Assembly (NCBI GenBank): GCA_964035545.1
Contig: OZ037767.1
Location: forward strand, 11,081,081-11,145,080
Reading direction: 5' to 3'
From: Bugula neritina
Lineage: Eukaryota; Bryozoa; Gymnolaemata; Cheilostomatida; Bugulidae
DNA: 64,000 nucleotides
Of the stretch, positions 1-9,792 are shown in pieces. The position numbers were made by a program, and so were the translations under genes. Below the pieces are notes generated by a model. That model was not told where the DNA came from, searched no databases, and saw only the letters and a list, made by a program, of their open reading frames with translations. Every line of letters begins with the position of its first letter. Position 1 is the stretch's first letter.

Positions 1-3000
1 GTGGAAGAAAGAGTACCAGAATACTCTAGAAATGTGAGTACAGATTAGAGTGTTTCTCACCACAGATTTGATAGAGTACGGGCTGGTGGGGTGGTACAGC
101 CCGTAACGTCTATGTAATGTGTTCAGGGATCCTGTAGATAGCACGGCTATACTATACTGTAGTGTATGTGTTGACTTGTAGAGAGAAGAACAGAGGTACC
201 GGGTTGTTGGAGAGGTTTACAGACAGCGGCAGCAAGGCCTTTCTGTTGGTATCCAATACTGCTGACACTGGTGAGTGTGAACATGGTGTAGGATGAGCTG
301 TGGTAATACTGGTGTCTAGAGAGAGTACCATATTGGTGTCTAGAGAGGGTACCATATTGGTGTCTAGAGAGGGTACCATATTGGTGTCTAGAGAGGGTAC
401 CATATTGGTGGCCGTAAGCTGATCATATTCTGTGTGAGGAAAATGTAAAGTTTTTTAATATCTGACCAACAAGTCATAAAGGTATATTCAAAGTATTTAC
501 TCTTGCTGTTTTCTTCATAACCAGTGTGAAAGTTCAATATTTGTGTGCAGTATACGTGTGTAGATAATATACGTGTATATAATATACGTGTGTGGATAAT
601 ATATGTGTGTATAATGTATGCAGTAGATATTATGTATTATAACATAGAACAATATTAACTTGTATGCTATTTGTTGAGTGCTGGCATGTTTGTCCAGTGA
701 GTGACGTCACGTCATGTAAGTAACTACTATCCCCACTGTCATCTCTTGTATCCAGTGTTAGCTAAATATACTTTTAGATTTCTCTCATGCCGGCTTATTT
801 GAAAGCAAAGGTAGGGCTCTCGACGCATGACAATATTGTCAATGTAATGGTAGTGCACTAAGCTCAGTGTCATGTGACTGCAGTAGTGTCACATGACTCT
901 AATGTAGTCTTCCACAATTGTAGTATAATGTCACATGACTAGTCAAATGTCACATCATAACTAGTGCAGTGACTAGTGTAGTGTCACATGACTAGAGTAT
1001 CATGTGACTAGTGTAGTGTCACTTGACTAGCACAATGTCACATAATTAGTGTAGTGTCATGTGACTGTAGTGTCATGTGACTGTAGTGTCATGTGACTGT
1101 AGTGTAGCAGTGTGTAACATGGCTACAGTGTGCTCCTATCCTTTGAATTATTCCCAGTATAGATGTCTCTTTACTAATGAATCACTAAAACAATTGTAGA
1201 GTCAGATATAAACTCAATAAATAGTTCTTGGCTCAAAACATGAAACTTTACTCTTTTGAAAATAATTTGTTATCTTGAATTACTGGATTAGGCCCTAGTG
1301 GAGTTGGAAGAACCTACTCATTTGATTCATGAACTGTTATGATATTTTGTGCAGACATGTTTGTAGTACACATACTTGCTGATCTTACACTGTGTCATGC
1401 CGTATTCTCATTTATTTCAAAATGAAAGTGACAACGCAACCAAATAAGTTTTTATAAGCAGCATTTCACAAATTACCGTAAAAATGATACTAATCAGTAA
1501 ATCGGCCTACCTGTAATAGCTTGATTAACTATAGCCTCACGACCATACTTTTACTAGTTTCATAGAGGGTGGTTGTGGAGGCCCTTTTACTGTTTTAGAC
1601 TGTGAAGTCACATACTATGTAACTGATTTCTACTAACCCCAAACCCAACTAACAGTACAGTAGGCACTGCACGCTTTGCTTCTAATATAGCAAATATACT
1701 TTTCACTTATAAACAATTAACCATCTTTTAGTTGGAATATACCTTTAGATATACTAACGTTACGTGACTTAATAATTCGGTCTGCTCTCTCTTTACAGTA
1801 TTATATGAACACTGATGTAGAAATTATCTGTTTTCACATGATACTAAACTTAGTTGGTGGCCATTGTTATACAAACCTATATTCTCTGCAGGATCAGTGA
1901 GAGAGTCGGTAGCTGCGTCTAGAGTGGAGAAAGCTCTGTCAGAAGTTGCCTCCTCCTACCAGAGCTCTGTGTGGCCCAGACCTGGTCCTCAGTACAGCTG
2001 GTCTGTGCAGGCTCAGATCTGGCTGCATTTAGGTGAGCATCTAGTCAGCTTCTTAACCTATCTTCCTGCGTGATCTTTGTGTGGTCTCAAACCTTCCCGT
2101 GTGATCTTTGTGTGGTCTCAAACCTTCCTGTGTGATCTTTGTGTGGTCTCAAACCTTCCTGTGTGATCTTTGTGTGGTCTCAAACCTTCCTGTGTGATCT
2201 TTGTGTGGTCTTAAACCTTCCTGAGTGATCTTTGTGTGGTCTCAAACCTTCCTGTGTGATCTTTGTGTGGTCTCAAATCTTCCTGTGTGATCTTTGTGTG
2301 GTCTCAAACCTTCTTGTTTTGTCTCTCATCTTAACTTAATATTATAAGTACAATATCTAAATTATAAAATCTAATGACTCACTTTTCAACAGCCAATCAA
2401 ATGCAGCATACAGCCAGCCAATCAATCGTAAGCACTCACACATTATCGTTGACTCAAAAATGGTTTCTGCATTGTGTGTAATTTTTAAATTCATGCTAAT
2501 GTAATTTTGGCCATATCTAAAATATTTCTCCATCTCGTGTAAAAGTGTTGATTATTTTGAACATACAGTGTTGACTGCTAGCAGTAAATAGTGTTGGAAG
2601 TATGAACATTTTAACCAAGTTTATTTACTCCCTTCAGCTGAAATTTACCTCGAGGCATCAAAGACTAAAGAAGCTCACGACTGCGTAGATGAAGCTATGA
2701 CTATATGTCCACTATCCCACCTAGCTAGTTATATGGTAGGTAATATCCCACCTAACTAGCTATATGGTAAGTAATATCTCACCTAGCCAGTTATATGGTA
2801 GGTAATATCCCACCTAGCTAGTTATATGGTAGGTAATATCCCACCTAGCCAGTTATATGGTAGGTAATACCCTACCTAGCTAGTTATATGGTAGGTAATA
2901 TCCCACCTAGCTAGTGATATGGTAGGTAATACCCCACCTAGCTAGTTATATGGTAATCATTACATATCTACATAAGAATTGTTAGTATTTCTAGACTAGT

Positions 3001-4410
3001 ATACACCACTGTACACTGTGTAGTATATGAATTTTGGATTTTAGAAAGGGCGTGTGCTGGAAGTCGAACAGAAGTATTCGGAAGCCAAATCGTGTTTTGA
3101 GGCTGCCCTCTGTATCAACCCGTATCATGTGAAGAGCATGGCCTATTTGGTATGTCTGTATGCCCAGTCTAAGTTATATAATATGTATGGCATGTAGAAT
3201 TTAATACAAAGTGTAGGTGTGTGTGTTGTATGTGTGCGCACATGCACGCTTGTAGTACCAGATCTAGGTCACTATTGCTACAAAAGACAGTTGATATAGT
3301 CAATACTGTAGCACTGGGTTATAAAGATAGTCATATATGAGTATATATATATATATGCTACTTGAAAACTTTCTAGAGCCATGTCTTTAATAACTGACGA
3401 ATGTTGTCTTTCACCAGGGCAAGACCTTGCATTCCATGGGACATTCTAAACTGGCTGAGAAGATGTTGCGTGATGCTGTCAACGTCAACCCGACAGCGCA
3501 TCAGGCCTGGTAAGTTGCTGAGATGCCAGTCTACTATTTTACTATTATCTGATAGTGTTTATGCTTCACTATTTGGTGTTTATTGGTTTACATTTCATGT
3601 TGGTGTTTAGCTATAAGTGCAGGGTAGAAGTGCCGTCATTTGCAGCTCTAGTTGATACAATGATTTATAGGGTTGTTAATTAACTATAAGGTTTACATCC
3701 TTCTAGTTGGTCTGAACTGCACAACACCCAACATTTTACAACCATGTATGAGAAAATAACTCCTCAGGGTGCTGCAGCTATTTATATTAATCCAAATTAT
3801 ATTATCTAAATTATAAGCAACATATTTATTGTATTAGAGCTGTTACTCACTTCAGTGTAGGCACCTATAATAATTTATATGTCCAATGCAACTGGTTATT
3901 GTAAACTTATGGATGTATTAATACGGCTATTATGCTGCAACATAAAGTAAGTATGGAACTTACAATTGACCTAAAAATTAATATCAAACCGAATAGTCTA
4001 TTCTATGCGATGCAGATGTATACACTGAGCATGCTCGTACTGTAATGTATACACTGAGCATGCTCGTACTGTAATGTATACACTGAGCATGCTCGTACTG
4101 TAATGTATACACTGAGCCTGCTTGTTGCTGTGATGTATGCACTGAGCATGCTCGTTGCTGTGATGTATGCACTGAGCATGCTCGTTGCTGTGATGTATGC
4201 ACTGAGCATGCTTGTTGCTGTGATTTTCAGTTGAAATGTTACTTTCTCTTATCTCAGCCTACTATTCCTGTCTGCTTTAGGAAAGAGTTGGGGGTGGTGC
4301 TGGAGGCCCTCAAAGAGTTTGATACAGCTTCAGATTGTCTCATTACAGCTATCAATTTAGAACGTTCTACACCTGTTATTCCATTTTCAAACCTCTTCCG
4401 AATGAGTTGA
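1..4410 (+). CDS. TTC7: Tetratricopeptide repeat protein 7 (TTC7), C-terminal part
   Basis: Seven GT-AG exons can be read: 1-33 (gene begins left of the window), 182-270, 1892-2032, 2638-2735, 3045-3149, 3418-3509 and 4281-4410 (TGA). Their phases join without a break. The translation contains SVRESVAASRVEKALSEVAS and a run of TPR helices (QIWLHLAEIYLEASK, ASYMKGRVLEVEQKYSEAKS, HVKSMAYLGKTLHSMGHSKL, AWKELGVVLEALKEFDTASD). These match the order and spacing of vertebrate TTC7A/B up to the C-terminus. From family knowledge, TTC7 is the alpha-helical scaffold that joins EFR3 and FAM126 to PI4KIII-alpha at the plasma membrane, where the complex makes PI4P. The 33-nt first exon is short, but its phase and sequence fit. 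The exon ending at 2735 is followed by a tandem array of its own end and donor site. I am confident of the family; the A/B assignment does not apply outside vertebrates. Confidence 0.92.
309..411. repeat. 24-bp minisatellite in TTC7 intron
   Basis: About four and a half copies of a unit reading TTGGTGTCTAGAGAGGGTAC plus four bases. It lies in the 1.6 kb intron between exons 182-270 and 1892-2032. The minus-strand reading frame through it is a repeat artefact. Confidence 0.85.
850..1107. repeat. Degenerate GTGTCATGTGACT minisatellite
   Basis: Repeated blocks of TAGTGTCACATGACTAG and TGTAGTGTCATGTGACTG at irregular 17-30 bp spacing, still inside the 271-1891 intron. The core CACATGAC/GTCATGTG is partly palindromic. 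The rest of this intron (about 410-850 and 1110-1890) shows only AT-rich unique sequence, apart from short TATACGTGTG repeats near 545-620. Confidence 0.75.
2064..2312. repeat. 31-bp minisatellite 30 bp after a TTC7 donor
   Basis: Eight near-perfect copies of a 31-bp unit containing GTGATCTTTGTGTGGTCTCA. The array begins about 30 bp downstream of the donor at 2033 and does not include the splice site. Confidence 0.9.
2714..2955 (+). repeat. 31-bp array containing the TTC7 exon end and splice donor
   Basis: Eight copies of a 31-bp unit. The first copy is the real end of exon 2638-2735 together with its donor (CTAGTTATATG, then GTAGGT). Each following copy keeps an exon-like end followed by GTAGGT or GTAAGT. 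Use of the next donor downstream would add 31 nt, shift the frame and bring in a stop codon (TAG) within the first added unit. Confidence 0.92.
4014..4230. repeat. 29-30 bp minisatellite before the last TTC7 exon
   Basis: Seven copies of a unit containing GCACTGAGCATGCTCG. Three copies end in TACTGTAAT and four in TTGCTGTGAT. The array stops about 50 bp before the acceptor at 4280. Overlapping minus-strand reading frames here are repeat artefacts. Confidence 0.9.
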
Positions 4411-4505
4411 TAACCGTGACACTTGCAGCTATGATTTCTAAATATTGTAGTCATACAAATGATCTTAGTTACATATTATGTTTTGTTATGTTATATTTAT
4501 ATTTC

Positions 4506-4511
4506 AATAAA
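4506..4511 (+). terminator. TTC7 poly(A) signal
   Basis: Canonical AATAAA about 95 nt after the TTC7 stop codon and in the correct orientation. No cleavage data are available. Confidence 0.6.
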
Positions 4512-4885
4512 TAGAATATTATTTATTTCTTTTCACTCATGCAGACACAATATTCTACTTTATATTAAATGTTCCTGGTTGTAGATTAGTATAATGTATA
4601 ATATGGTATAGTATAAGTATAATTAGCATATTGGGTATTTTCTCAAATGTATTACTTTGGTTATAATATATTTAAAGTTGTTTTTATTTTTTATATAATT
4701 AAATGATGTTTACTTTCAATTTTAGTCGACTATTACTATCAGACTATTGTTTATTAGGTTGAAGGAAATTTGTTATTATGTTACTACAAAATTGCTGCAT
4801 TGTTATTGCTGACTTAAAATAGTACCTGTATTTATTTTTGTGATGTAGCGGTTAATGTTTGTGTTCTAAAAAATAATCACCATAT

Positions 4886-5237
4886 TGTAGTAATTTGTGC
4901 AATTACTGAGCGTGAGTTATTTACTTGCGTATAGTTAGCTGGTTATTCTGTTATCAATTACTAGGGTAGCTGTCGAGTAATTATATTTATTATCCACAAT
5001 AAAGCATAAACCAAACATCACATCAAATTATCCTATACAAGAGTCAACTACTAACACATGTTACTACTACAAGCCTCCGCTTACAACAACGTGATATAAT
5101 CTTAATAACCCGGGAAGTGTCACGTGACTCGGAAGCATATCTTCCGGAGCTGCTAATTGGTTGCTACATAAGAGTCTAAGTATTCCAAGAATAGGGAGAG
5201 GGCGATTCCTGTATTTGTACTTGCACTACTCACTACA
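4886..5237 (-). repeat. 3' LTR of the retrotransposon
   Basis: 352 bp with TGTAG...CTACA ends. It matches 9793-10145 apart from a single-base indel. On the element's coding strand it contains an AATAAA poly(A) signal, a CCAAT box (GCAACCAATTAG), two CCGGAAG/CTTCCG ETS-like sites and a palindromic E-box GTCACGTGAC. Confidence 0.95.
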
Positions 5238-5249
5238 CCGTCCCCCCCA
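5238..5249 (-). other. Polypurine tract
   Basis: On the minus strand a G-rich purine run (TGGGGGGGACGG) directly abuts the 3' LTR. This is the expected position of the plus-strand primer. Confidence 0.75.
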
Positions 5250-5528
5250 GCAGAAAGCCCTACTTTCTGATAACACAATAAAAAAAACATAATGAAAAAC
5301 CATACAATAATCCAAAAAGGAAATATTCATAAGTAAACCCACAAAGAGTAAGAAAAGAAATAGTTAAACACGACAACGTTTACATTAGAAGACAACAGGG
5401 TGATCGATCACACACATCTAGTCAGCTATTAAGAGAGAGGGTGCTTACCAGCACGCGGGCCAATGTCGGAGCGCTCGTCACATCCTAAACGAGCTATAGC
5501 TCAACGAAGGTGCCTACCCCAGGCATTC

Positions 5529-6576
5529 TCATTGGTTGGACTCTGCTTCTTGTAGCGACCGTGCTCTGTGTCGAGCCTGTCGGGCCCGTAGCCGCCTCTT
5601 CAGTCGTCCCACTGAGTCCTTCAACTGGTATAGACCTGTCGTCGTATCCAGCAAGTCAGGGGCAAGTTGTGTGAACTCGGCTTGCAGTCTTAGAAGCCGC
5701 TCTTCTACGTTAGCCAGCTGGCTAGGTCTTGGTGGGGTTATGGGGGTCTCCGTTATACGGGATATGGTTGTTTCTTCTACTTCTGGGGTGTTGCTAGGGT
5801 TGACGGGGGTAGGAGGTGGGCCCTGAACCATAGGGGACTTATGGCGGGCAGATAGTAACAGTACGTGAAACCCGGACGTTAGTGCGGCCAGGGTAATAGC
5901 CTTCCTGATGACTGGCTTGATGGCATCCAGGTATAGGGGGAAACTGTCTTCATCAACAGTGTGGTTCTCTCCGGCGAAGCAGCTTAGCTTATGTACTGTC
6001 ACGGGATACGGGTAGACGTCGTGGAACCCGCAGGGACAGAAGTGGAGTAGGAAATGGGCATCTACATGTAAACGCAAGGAGCGGTGCGACGGGCACTCCT
6101 CAAAGCAGACCTGGCAGGTTCGGTGTGGTCCACTGGGTCCCCAGGCTTCTTCAATTCTCCTCTCTGTCGTGGGTGACACCCAACGGTGTCGTCGGCGGAG
6201 TACTACTGGTATGCCATTCTCCATTACAGGCTCTTCTTCCATAGACAGAGAGGTTGGCTGGTCCCGTGACCGGGAGGTGGTCACTCGAGTGTGATCTGAA
6301 AGAGTAGCAGTGTTAAAGATTATACACTGAGACACCGTCGGTGTGTACAGCCTGACCGGTACTCTGTTCAGTTACACTCGTGAGATTCAGGCTAATGAAT
6401 AGTTGATGGAGAACACACTCGCTATGACAGATTATTTAAAATCAAAGTCGACGTGTATTCCCACCACTGTTTATCATTATCGAATCTCCAGCTAGCTAGT
6501 GTAGCTGACTGATGCAGTCTAGTTATCGTACCAAAAACATAATTAACTCACCCTTCGATCCAGAATAGTAAGACAT
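5529..6576 (-). CDS. Retrotransposon ORF3, C2H2 zinc-finger protein with a predicted intron
   Basis: An open frame (5529-6335) lies 3' of pol, where env sits in env-bearing elements, but it has no signal peptide or membrane segment. Instead it encodes a Cys-His cluster (CQVCFEECPSHRSLRLHVDAH followed by CPCG and HKLSC), then a Pro/Thr-rich linker and a basic, heptad-like C-terminus. The sequence suggests splicing. A short exon 6576-6552 starts with ATG 24 nt after the pol stop and ends at a GTGAGT donor. A pyrimidine-rich acceptor ends at 6296. The two pieces join in phase to give 263 residues, with a 256-bp intron. The unspliced alternative would start at the Met codon near 6335 or at the internal Met before EEEPVMENG. 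I do not recognise the family. A nucleic-acid-binding accessory protein is the simplest guess. Confidence 0.65.
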
Positions 6577-6599
6577 TTTGGAATGAAAGTGGTATCTGA

Positions 6600-8960
6600 T
6601 TACTGTTTACTGGCACGTCTACTCTCGACTGCATCAACATAGGAAAAGACCGGACAGCGTGGTTGTGAAACGTGACTAGGGCTTTTCACTTCCAGCGGAT
6701 GAATCTCGTGTGAGATTCCGCCGAGGCAAAAGTTGAGATTCTCGTGGTGATCACAACTCCCACGGCTCTTTGCCTGTTTTCCCATGCGAGGCCTCTCTAG
6801 ACTTTTGTTACTGCCGCTTATACCGCGGTCACGTACACAGTCTCTGAGACACGCTGGAAGTTGCCTAGTGTGTGGTGCTGGTCCTATGTTGGCATCTCCT
6901 TGCGGAGCCCCTCCCACGGGGGGTTTTTGCACTTCCGGACCTGTTTCTGGTTCCGGAAGTGGTGATGATGGCAGGCTTGACGTTGGGGGCGGTGGGCGCA
7001 CTTTCAAGGACGGAAGTGGCCTTTCTCGCCTCGCCAAGTCTTCCTGACGTGTCATGGAGGTGTTTCCGGCCAGGTTGACAGTCTCCGCCTGCCGAGACCT
7101 TCTCGCACAATGCGTCTGCCGCCCCGCTTCACCAGGGAGACGGCTATGCTTGTTGGTCTGGCAGACTTTGCACCGTCTCACTCTGCGTCGGATATCCCGT
7201 TCCATGTTAGGCCAGTACCACCGGAGTTGTAACTTGGTGACCACCCCTTGGACTCCTCCGTGAGTCTCCTCGTGAGTGTCTTGTATCAACTTCCGGCGGA
7301 TGGCAACTGGGCAGACAACCCTCTTCCTGGCTGGCTGTCTGCTGTTGGTGGCCAAGGTCATGGTTAGCAGACCATCTGGCCCGACCCGCAGAGAGCTCCA
7401 ACGTTGACAGTACAGCCGTAACTCGGCGCATCCCTGTCGCCGTTGTGTACTACTGGGTCGTCGCCCCTCCTGTTTCGCTCGGTACACGTCGGCTACCACC
7501 CCAGGAAGGCATTCCTGGAGCTTCGGCAGCTCCCTAACGTTACCAGCCCATACAGGTTTGGCGCGGAGGCTCTGGGCAGCCTCCGGGGGCGTGTCAGCCC
7601 TCTGTTGAAGTGGCTGAGCAGGGGCGGTCCTCGCCGCCCGTGGTACCTCACGGCAGCCTGCTCTATTTAGGCGGGCTCCGTGGTTTGTGTGGCTGAACGC
7701 CTCACTGTACCCATGTGGCAACCTAGCCATAGCCTGGCGCTTCCCGTTGCCTGTGCAGCCACGCGTCCCTGGAGGAGGGGAGGCGTGGGTTGGGACGGTC
7801 CTCCGCCCTCGAGACGGGCTCTGCTGAGGACCTTCTGTCGTAGCTCCCGACGACGGCCCAATGGCTTCCTCCTGGACAGGATGGAAGCGACCCAGCATGG
7901 ATCTGGGTGATAGGTCTACTGTCTCTGAGAAGGGGTTGACACACTGCACTGAGATCTCTCCTTGCCTCGTGAGCCGGCTAAAACTACGGGCAAGTTGGAC
8001 TCTCGAGTGCGTACTTTCGACAACTCCCAACTTAGAGGTTTGGCCACCGTCTACCTTGCAGCGGACGGTAGCCCGGGAGTGGCCTGGTATAGTACAGCTC
8101 CGTACTACCTGCACTGCTCCCGCTAGAGGACGACCAAACTTATCGACACAAGCGAGCTCCTTGTCGCCCATGATTATCGCAGATTTACTGAAATCGATGC
8201 GACAACCGTGTCGTTGTAAGAATGGCATCCCGAGGATAGCATCCTCGTTGAGCTGCCCGACGATAAACGTCTCTTGGATGGCCTGGTCACGGACGTAACC
8301 AGTTAGCTCAATAATGCCGTAGAAGGGAATGCACGACCCGTCTGCCAAGGTGCCATGATCCCCCTCGTACGGTGCCAACCTGTCCTTGACCTTAGCGCTG
8401 AGGGTGTCAAAGAACTGACGGCTAAGGAGGTTGGTGGTGCAGCCGGAGTCCAGGAGGAAGTTGGCAGGCTTGCCGGCTAACTTCCCTGGCAGGAAGTAGC
8501 TACTTCCGTGCGGCTGCAATTGAGTGTGCCGTGGTTGCACCTCCCTCGCTGTGGGTCGAGGGGTCCACGGTTGGCGGCGACTATTGACCAGCTGCCGAGG
8601 TTGGGGCGGTACGCCTTGCGGCGCTTGTACCGTTTCCCTCGCAGGCTCTGTGGTCAACCGTCTGCCGGCTCCGTGTTGGTGCCGGAGTGGCGTAGAGGAC
8701 CCAGGCGGCGAGTGGCTTGAGCCTACTTGCCGCGGGGGTCGCCACTTCACAGCATCTCCGCGCGGCGCCCAGCGGGGCGACAGACGCGCGGGCCTCCCTG
8801 GGTGATTTACAGACGGCCCGCAGGAGGTGGGAACATCTGCGGGCCGGGGTAGTTTAACCCTGGTGAGAGTTGAGGGCAGTTTCTCTGGAAATGTCCTGGC
8901 CTTCCGCATTCCCAGCAGAAGTGGTGCCCCATGCCTGGTGATTGTACCTGCGGCCCGCAA
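6600..8960 (-). CDS. Retrotransposon pol remnant: protease plus integrase zinc-binding domain, no RT
   Basis: A 786-codon open frame in the -1 frame relative to gag, overlapping it by 154 nt, so a -1 frameshift would make Gag-Pol. The aspartic protease site LLDSG is at about residues 169-173, with the downstream flap/ILGMPFL segment near residue 242. The integrase HHCC domain lies at about residues 545-590 (HEETHGG ... CKVCQTNK). Between these, where about 500 residues of reverse transcriptase and RNase H belong, there is only low-complexity Pro/Arg/Gly-rich sequence with no YxDD motif. After the zinc domain the D,D(35)E catalytic core is also absent. The frame has nevertheless stayed open, which suggests either a very young deletion derivative or selection for Gag-protease production. 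The first residues before the protease may be untranslated gag overlap. Confidence 0.85.
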   Translation of the reverse strand: MRAAGTITRHGAPLLLGMRKARTFPEKLPSTLTRVKLPRPADVPTSCGPSVNHPGRPARLSPRWAPRGDAVKWRPPRQVGSSHSPPGSSTPLRHQHGAGRRLTTEPARETVQAPQGVPPQPRQLVNSRRQPWTPRPTAREVQPRHTQLQPHGSSYFLPGKLAGKPANFLLDSGCTTNLLSRQFFDTLSAKVKDRLAPYEGDHGTLADGSCIPFYGIIELTGYVRDQAIQETFIVGQLNEDAILGMPFLQRHGCRIDFSKSAIIMGDKELACVDKFGRPLAGAVQVVRSCTIPGHSRATVRCKVDGGQTSKLGVVESTHSRVQLARSFSRLTRQGEISVQCVNPFSETVDLSPRSMLGRFHPVQEEAIGPSSGATTEGPQQSPSRGRRTVPTHASPPPGTRGCTGNGKRQAMARLPHGYSEAFSHTNHGARLNRAGCREVPRAARTAPAQPLQQRADTPPEAAQSLRAKPVWAGNVRELPKLQECLPGVVADVYRAKQEGRRPSSTQRRQGCAELRLYCQRWSSLRVGPDGLLTMTLATNSRQPARKRVVCPVAIRRKLIQDTHEETHGGVQGVVTKLQLRWYWPNMERDIRRRVRRCKVCQTNKHSRLPGEAGRQTHCARRSRQAETVNLAGNTSMTRQEDLARRERPLPSLKVRPPPPTSSLPSSPLPEPETGPEVQKPPVGGAPQGDANIGPAPHTRQLPACLRDCVRDRGISGSNKSLERPRMGKQAKSRGSCDHHENLNFCLGGISHEIHPLEVKSPSHVSQPRCPVFSYVDAVESRRASKQ

Positions 8961-9772
8961 GGCTCACGGGCAGTATCTACCTGGCTTGGGGAGGCTAATG
9001 TGGTGACCAGTTTATCTAGCATGTCAGTCATCTGTGAGATTTTTGACGCTAGTGACATCTGGTTCACACTAGCCACCGCGGAGGGTTCCGCATTTAATTC
9101 GGTGTGAGCAGTAGAGTGCTCCGTGGTCACCTGGCGGGAGGCCACGCGGTTGCGGTGCATATGAGTCGCCAAGAGATAGGCTTCTCCCACCGCAAGTGCA
9201 TCTTCGACTGTGGTGACTCCCCTCGCTTGGAGTTGATGGTGGAGCCCCAAGTCGTTGATGGACTGCACGAAGGCATCATAGGTATACCTCTCACGGTGTA
9301 CCGGAGGCAGATCGCGGAATGCAATCTGCGCTAATGGGTACACCGTGGCAGCGTGCTCTTCTAGTGACGTGTGAGGATCACGCCGCATCCTCTGTAGACG
9401 GGTCCGCGCATCTATGGGAGAGATGCCAAAACGGGCCCGCAGGGAAGCAAAGATTCCGTCTATGTCAGGTCCCGCTCCGTACGGCTTAGCTTTGCCCGTC
9501 AGCGCCATCCTGAGCTTGAGCAGCGCCACCCTTGGCGGCCACTCTGAAATCTCCATCACATCTTGGAATATTTGGATAAACTGCTCCACTGCTTCCTCGC
9601 CTGCGAAGGTGGGCACCTTCATCCGGTATCTGTCTTCACCATACTCTCTAAGAATTCTCACTTCTTCATCTAACACCACTGGTTCCACAGGTATATCAAC
9701 ATTATCTCTCTCACCTTCATTCAGTGGAATGGGTAGCTCCGTGCCGTCTTCTGCCATGACTGCTATACGCAA
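8807..9772 (-). CDS. gag: Retrotransposon Gag
   Basis: A 321-residue intact ORF starting just after the primer-binding site. The N-terminal two thirds resemble a Ty3/gypsy capsid (VPTFAGEEAVEQFIQIFQDV, then LKLRMALTGKAKPY and LRARFG). The C-terminus has one CCHC zinc knuckle (CWECGRPGHFQRNC), the nucleocapsid motif CX2CX4HX4C. It packages element RNA into virus-like particles in this family. The intact frame with a matching PBS and LTRs points to recent activity. A second in-frame Met lies six codons in and could be the start. Confidence 0.9.
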   Translation of the reverse strand: MRIAVMAEDGTELPIPLNEGERDNVDIPVEPVVLDEEVRILREYGEDRYRMKVPTFAGEEAVEQFIQIFQDVMEISEWPPRVALLKLRMALTGKAKPYGAGPDIDGIFASLRARFGISPIDARTRLQRMRRDPHTSLEEHAATVYPLAQIAFRDLPPVHRERYTYDAFVQSINDLGLHHQLQARGVTTVEDALAVGEAYLLATHMHRNRVASRQVTTEHSTAHTELNAEPSAVASVNQMSLASKISQMTDMLDKLVTTLASPSQVDTAREPCGPQVQSPGMGHHFCWECGRPGHFQRNCPQLSPGLNYPGPQMFPPPAGRL

Positions 9773-9773
9773 G

Positions 9774-9791
9774 ATCCCACCGCTGCCACCA
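9774..9791 (-). other. Primer-binding site, tRNA-Leu type
   Basis: The plus-strand text ATCCCACCGCTGCCACCA equals the 3' acceptor/T-arm end, including CCA, of animal tRNA-Leu (AAG/TAG type). The element's RNA is therefore complementary to it over 18 nt. It lies one base from the 5' LTR edge at 9793. Confidence 0.88.
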
Positions 9792-9792
9792 C

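Noticed and set aside
3984-4209. Two overlapping minus-strand ORFs with ITATSMLSAY-type repeats
   Set aside because: They are products of a 29-30 bp minisatellite in a TTC7 intron.
7861-8298. Plus-strand ORFs in the retrotransposon coding region
   Set aside because: They are antisense shadows of gag/pol, caused by high G+C and few stops.
9774-9791. A tRNA gene fragment
   Set aside because: The tRNA-Leu match includes the non-encoded CCA and abuts an LTR, so it is a primer-binding site.
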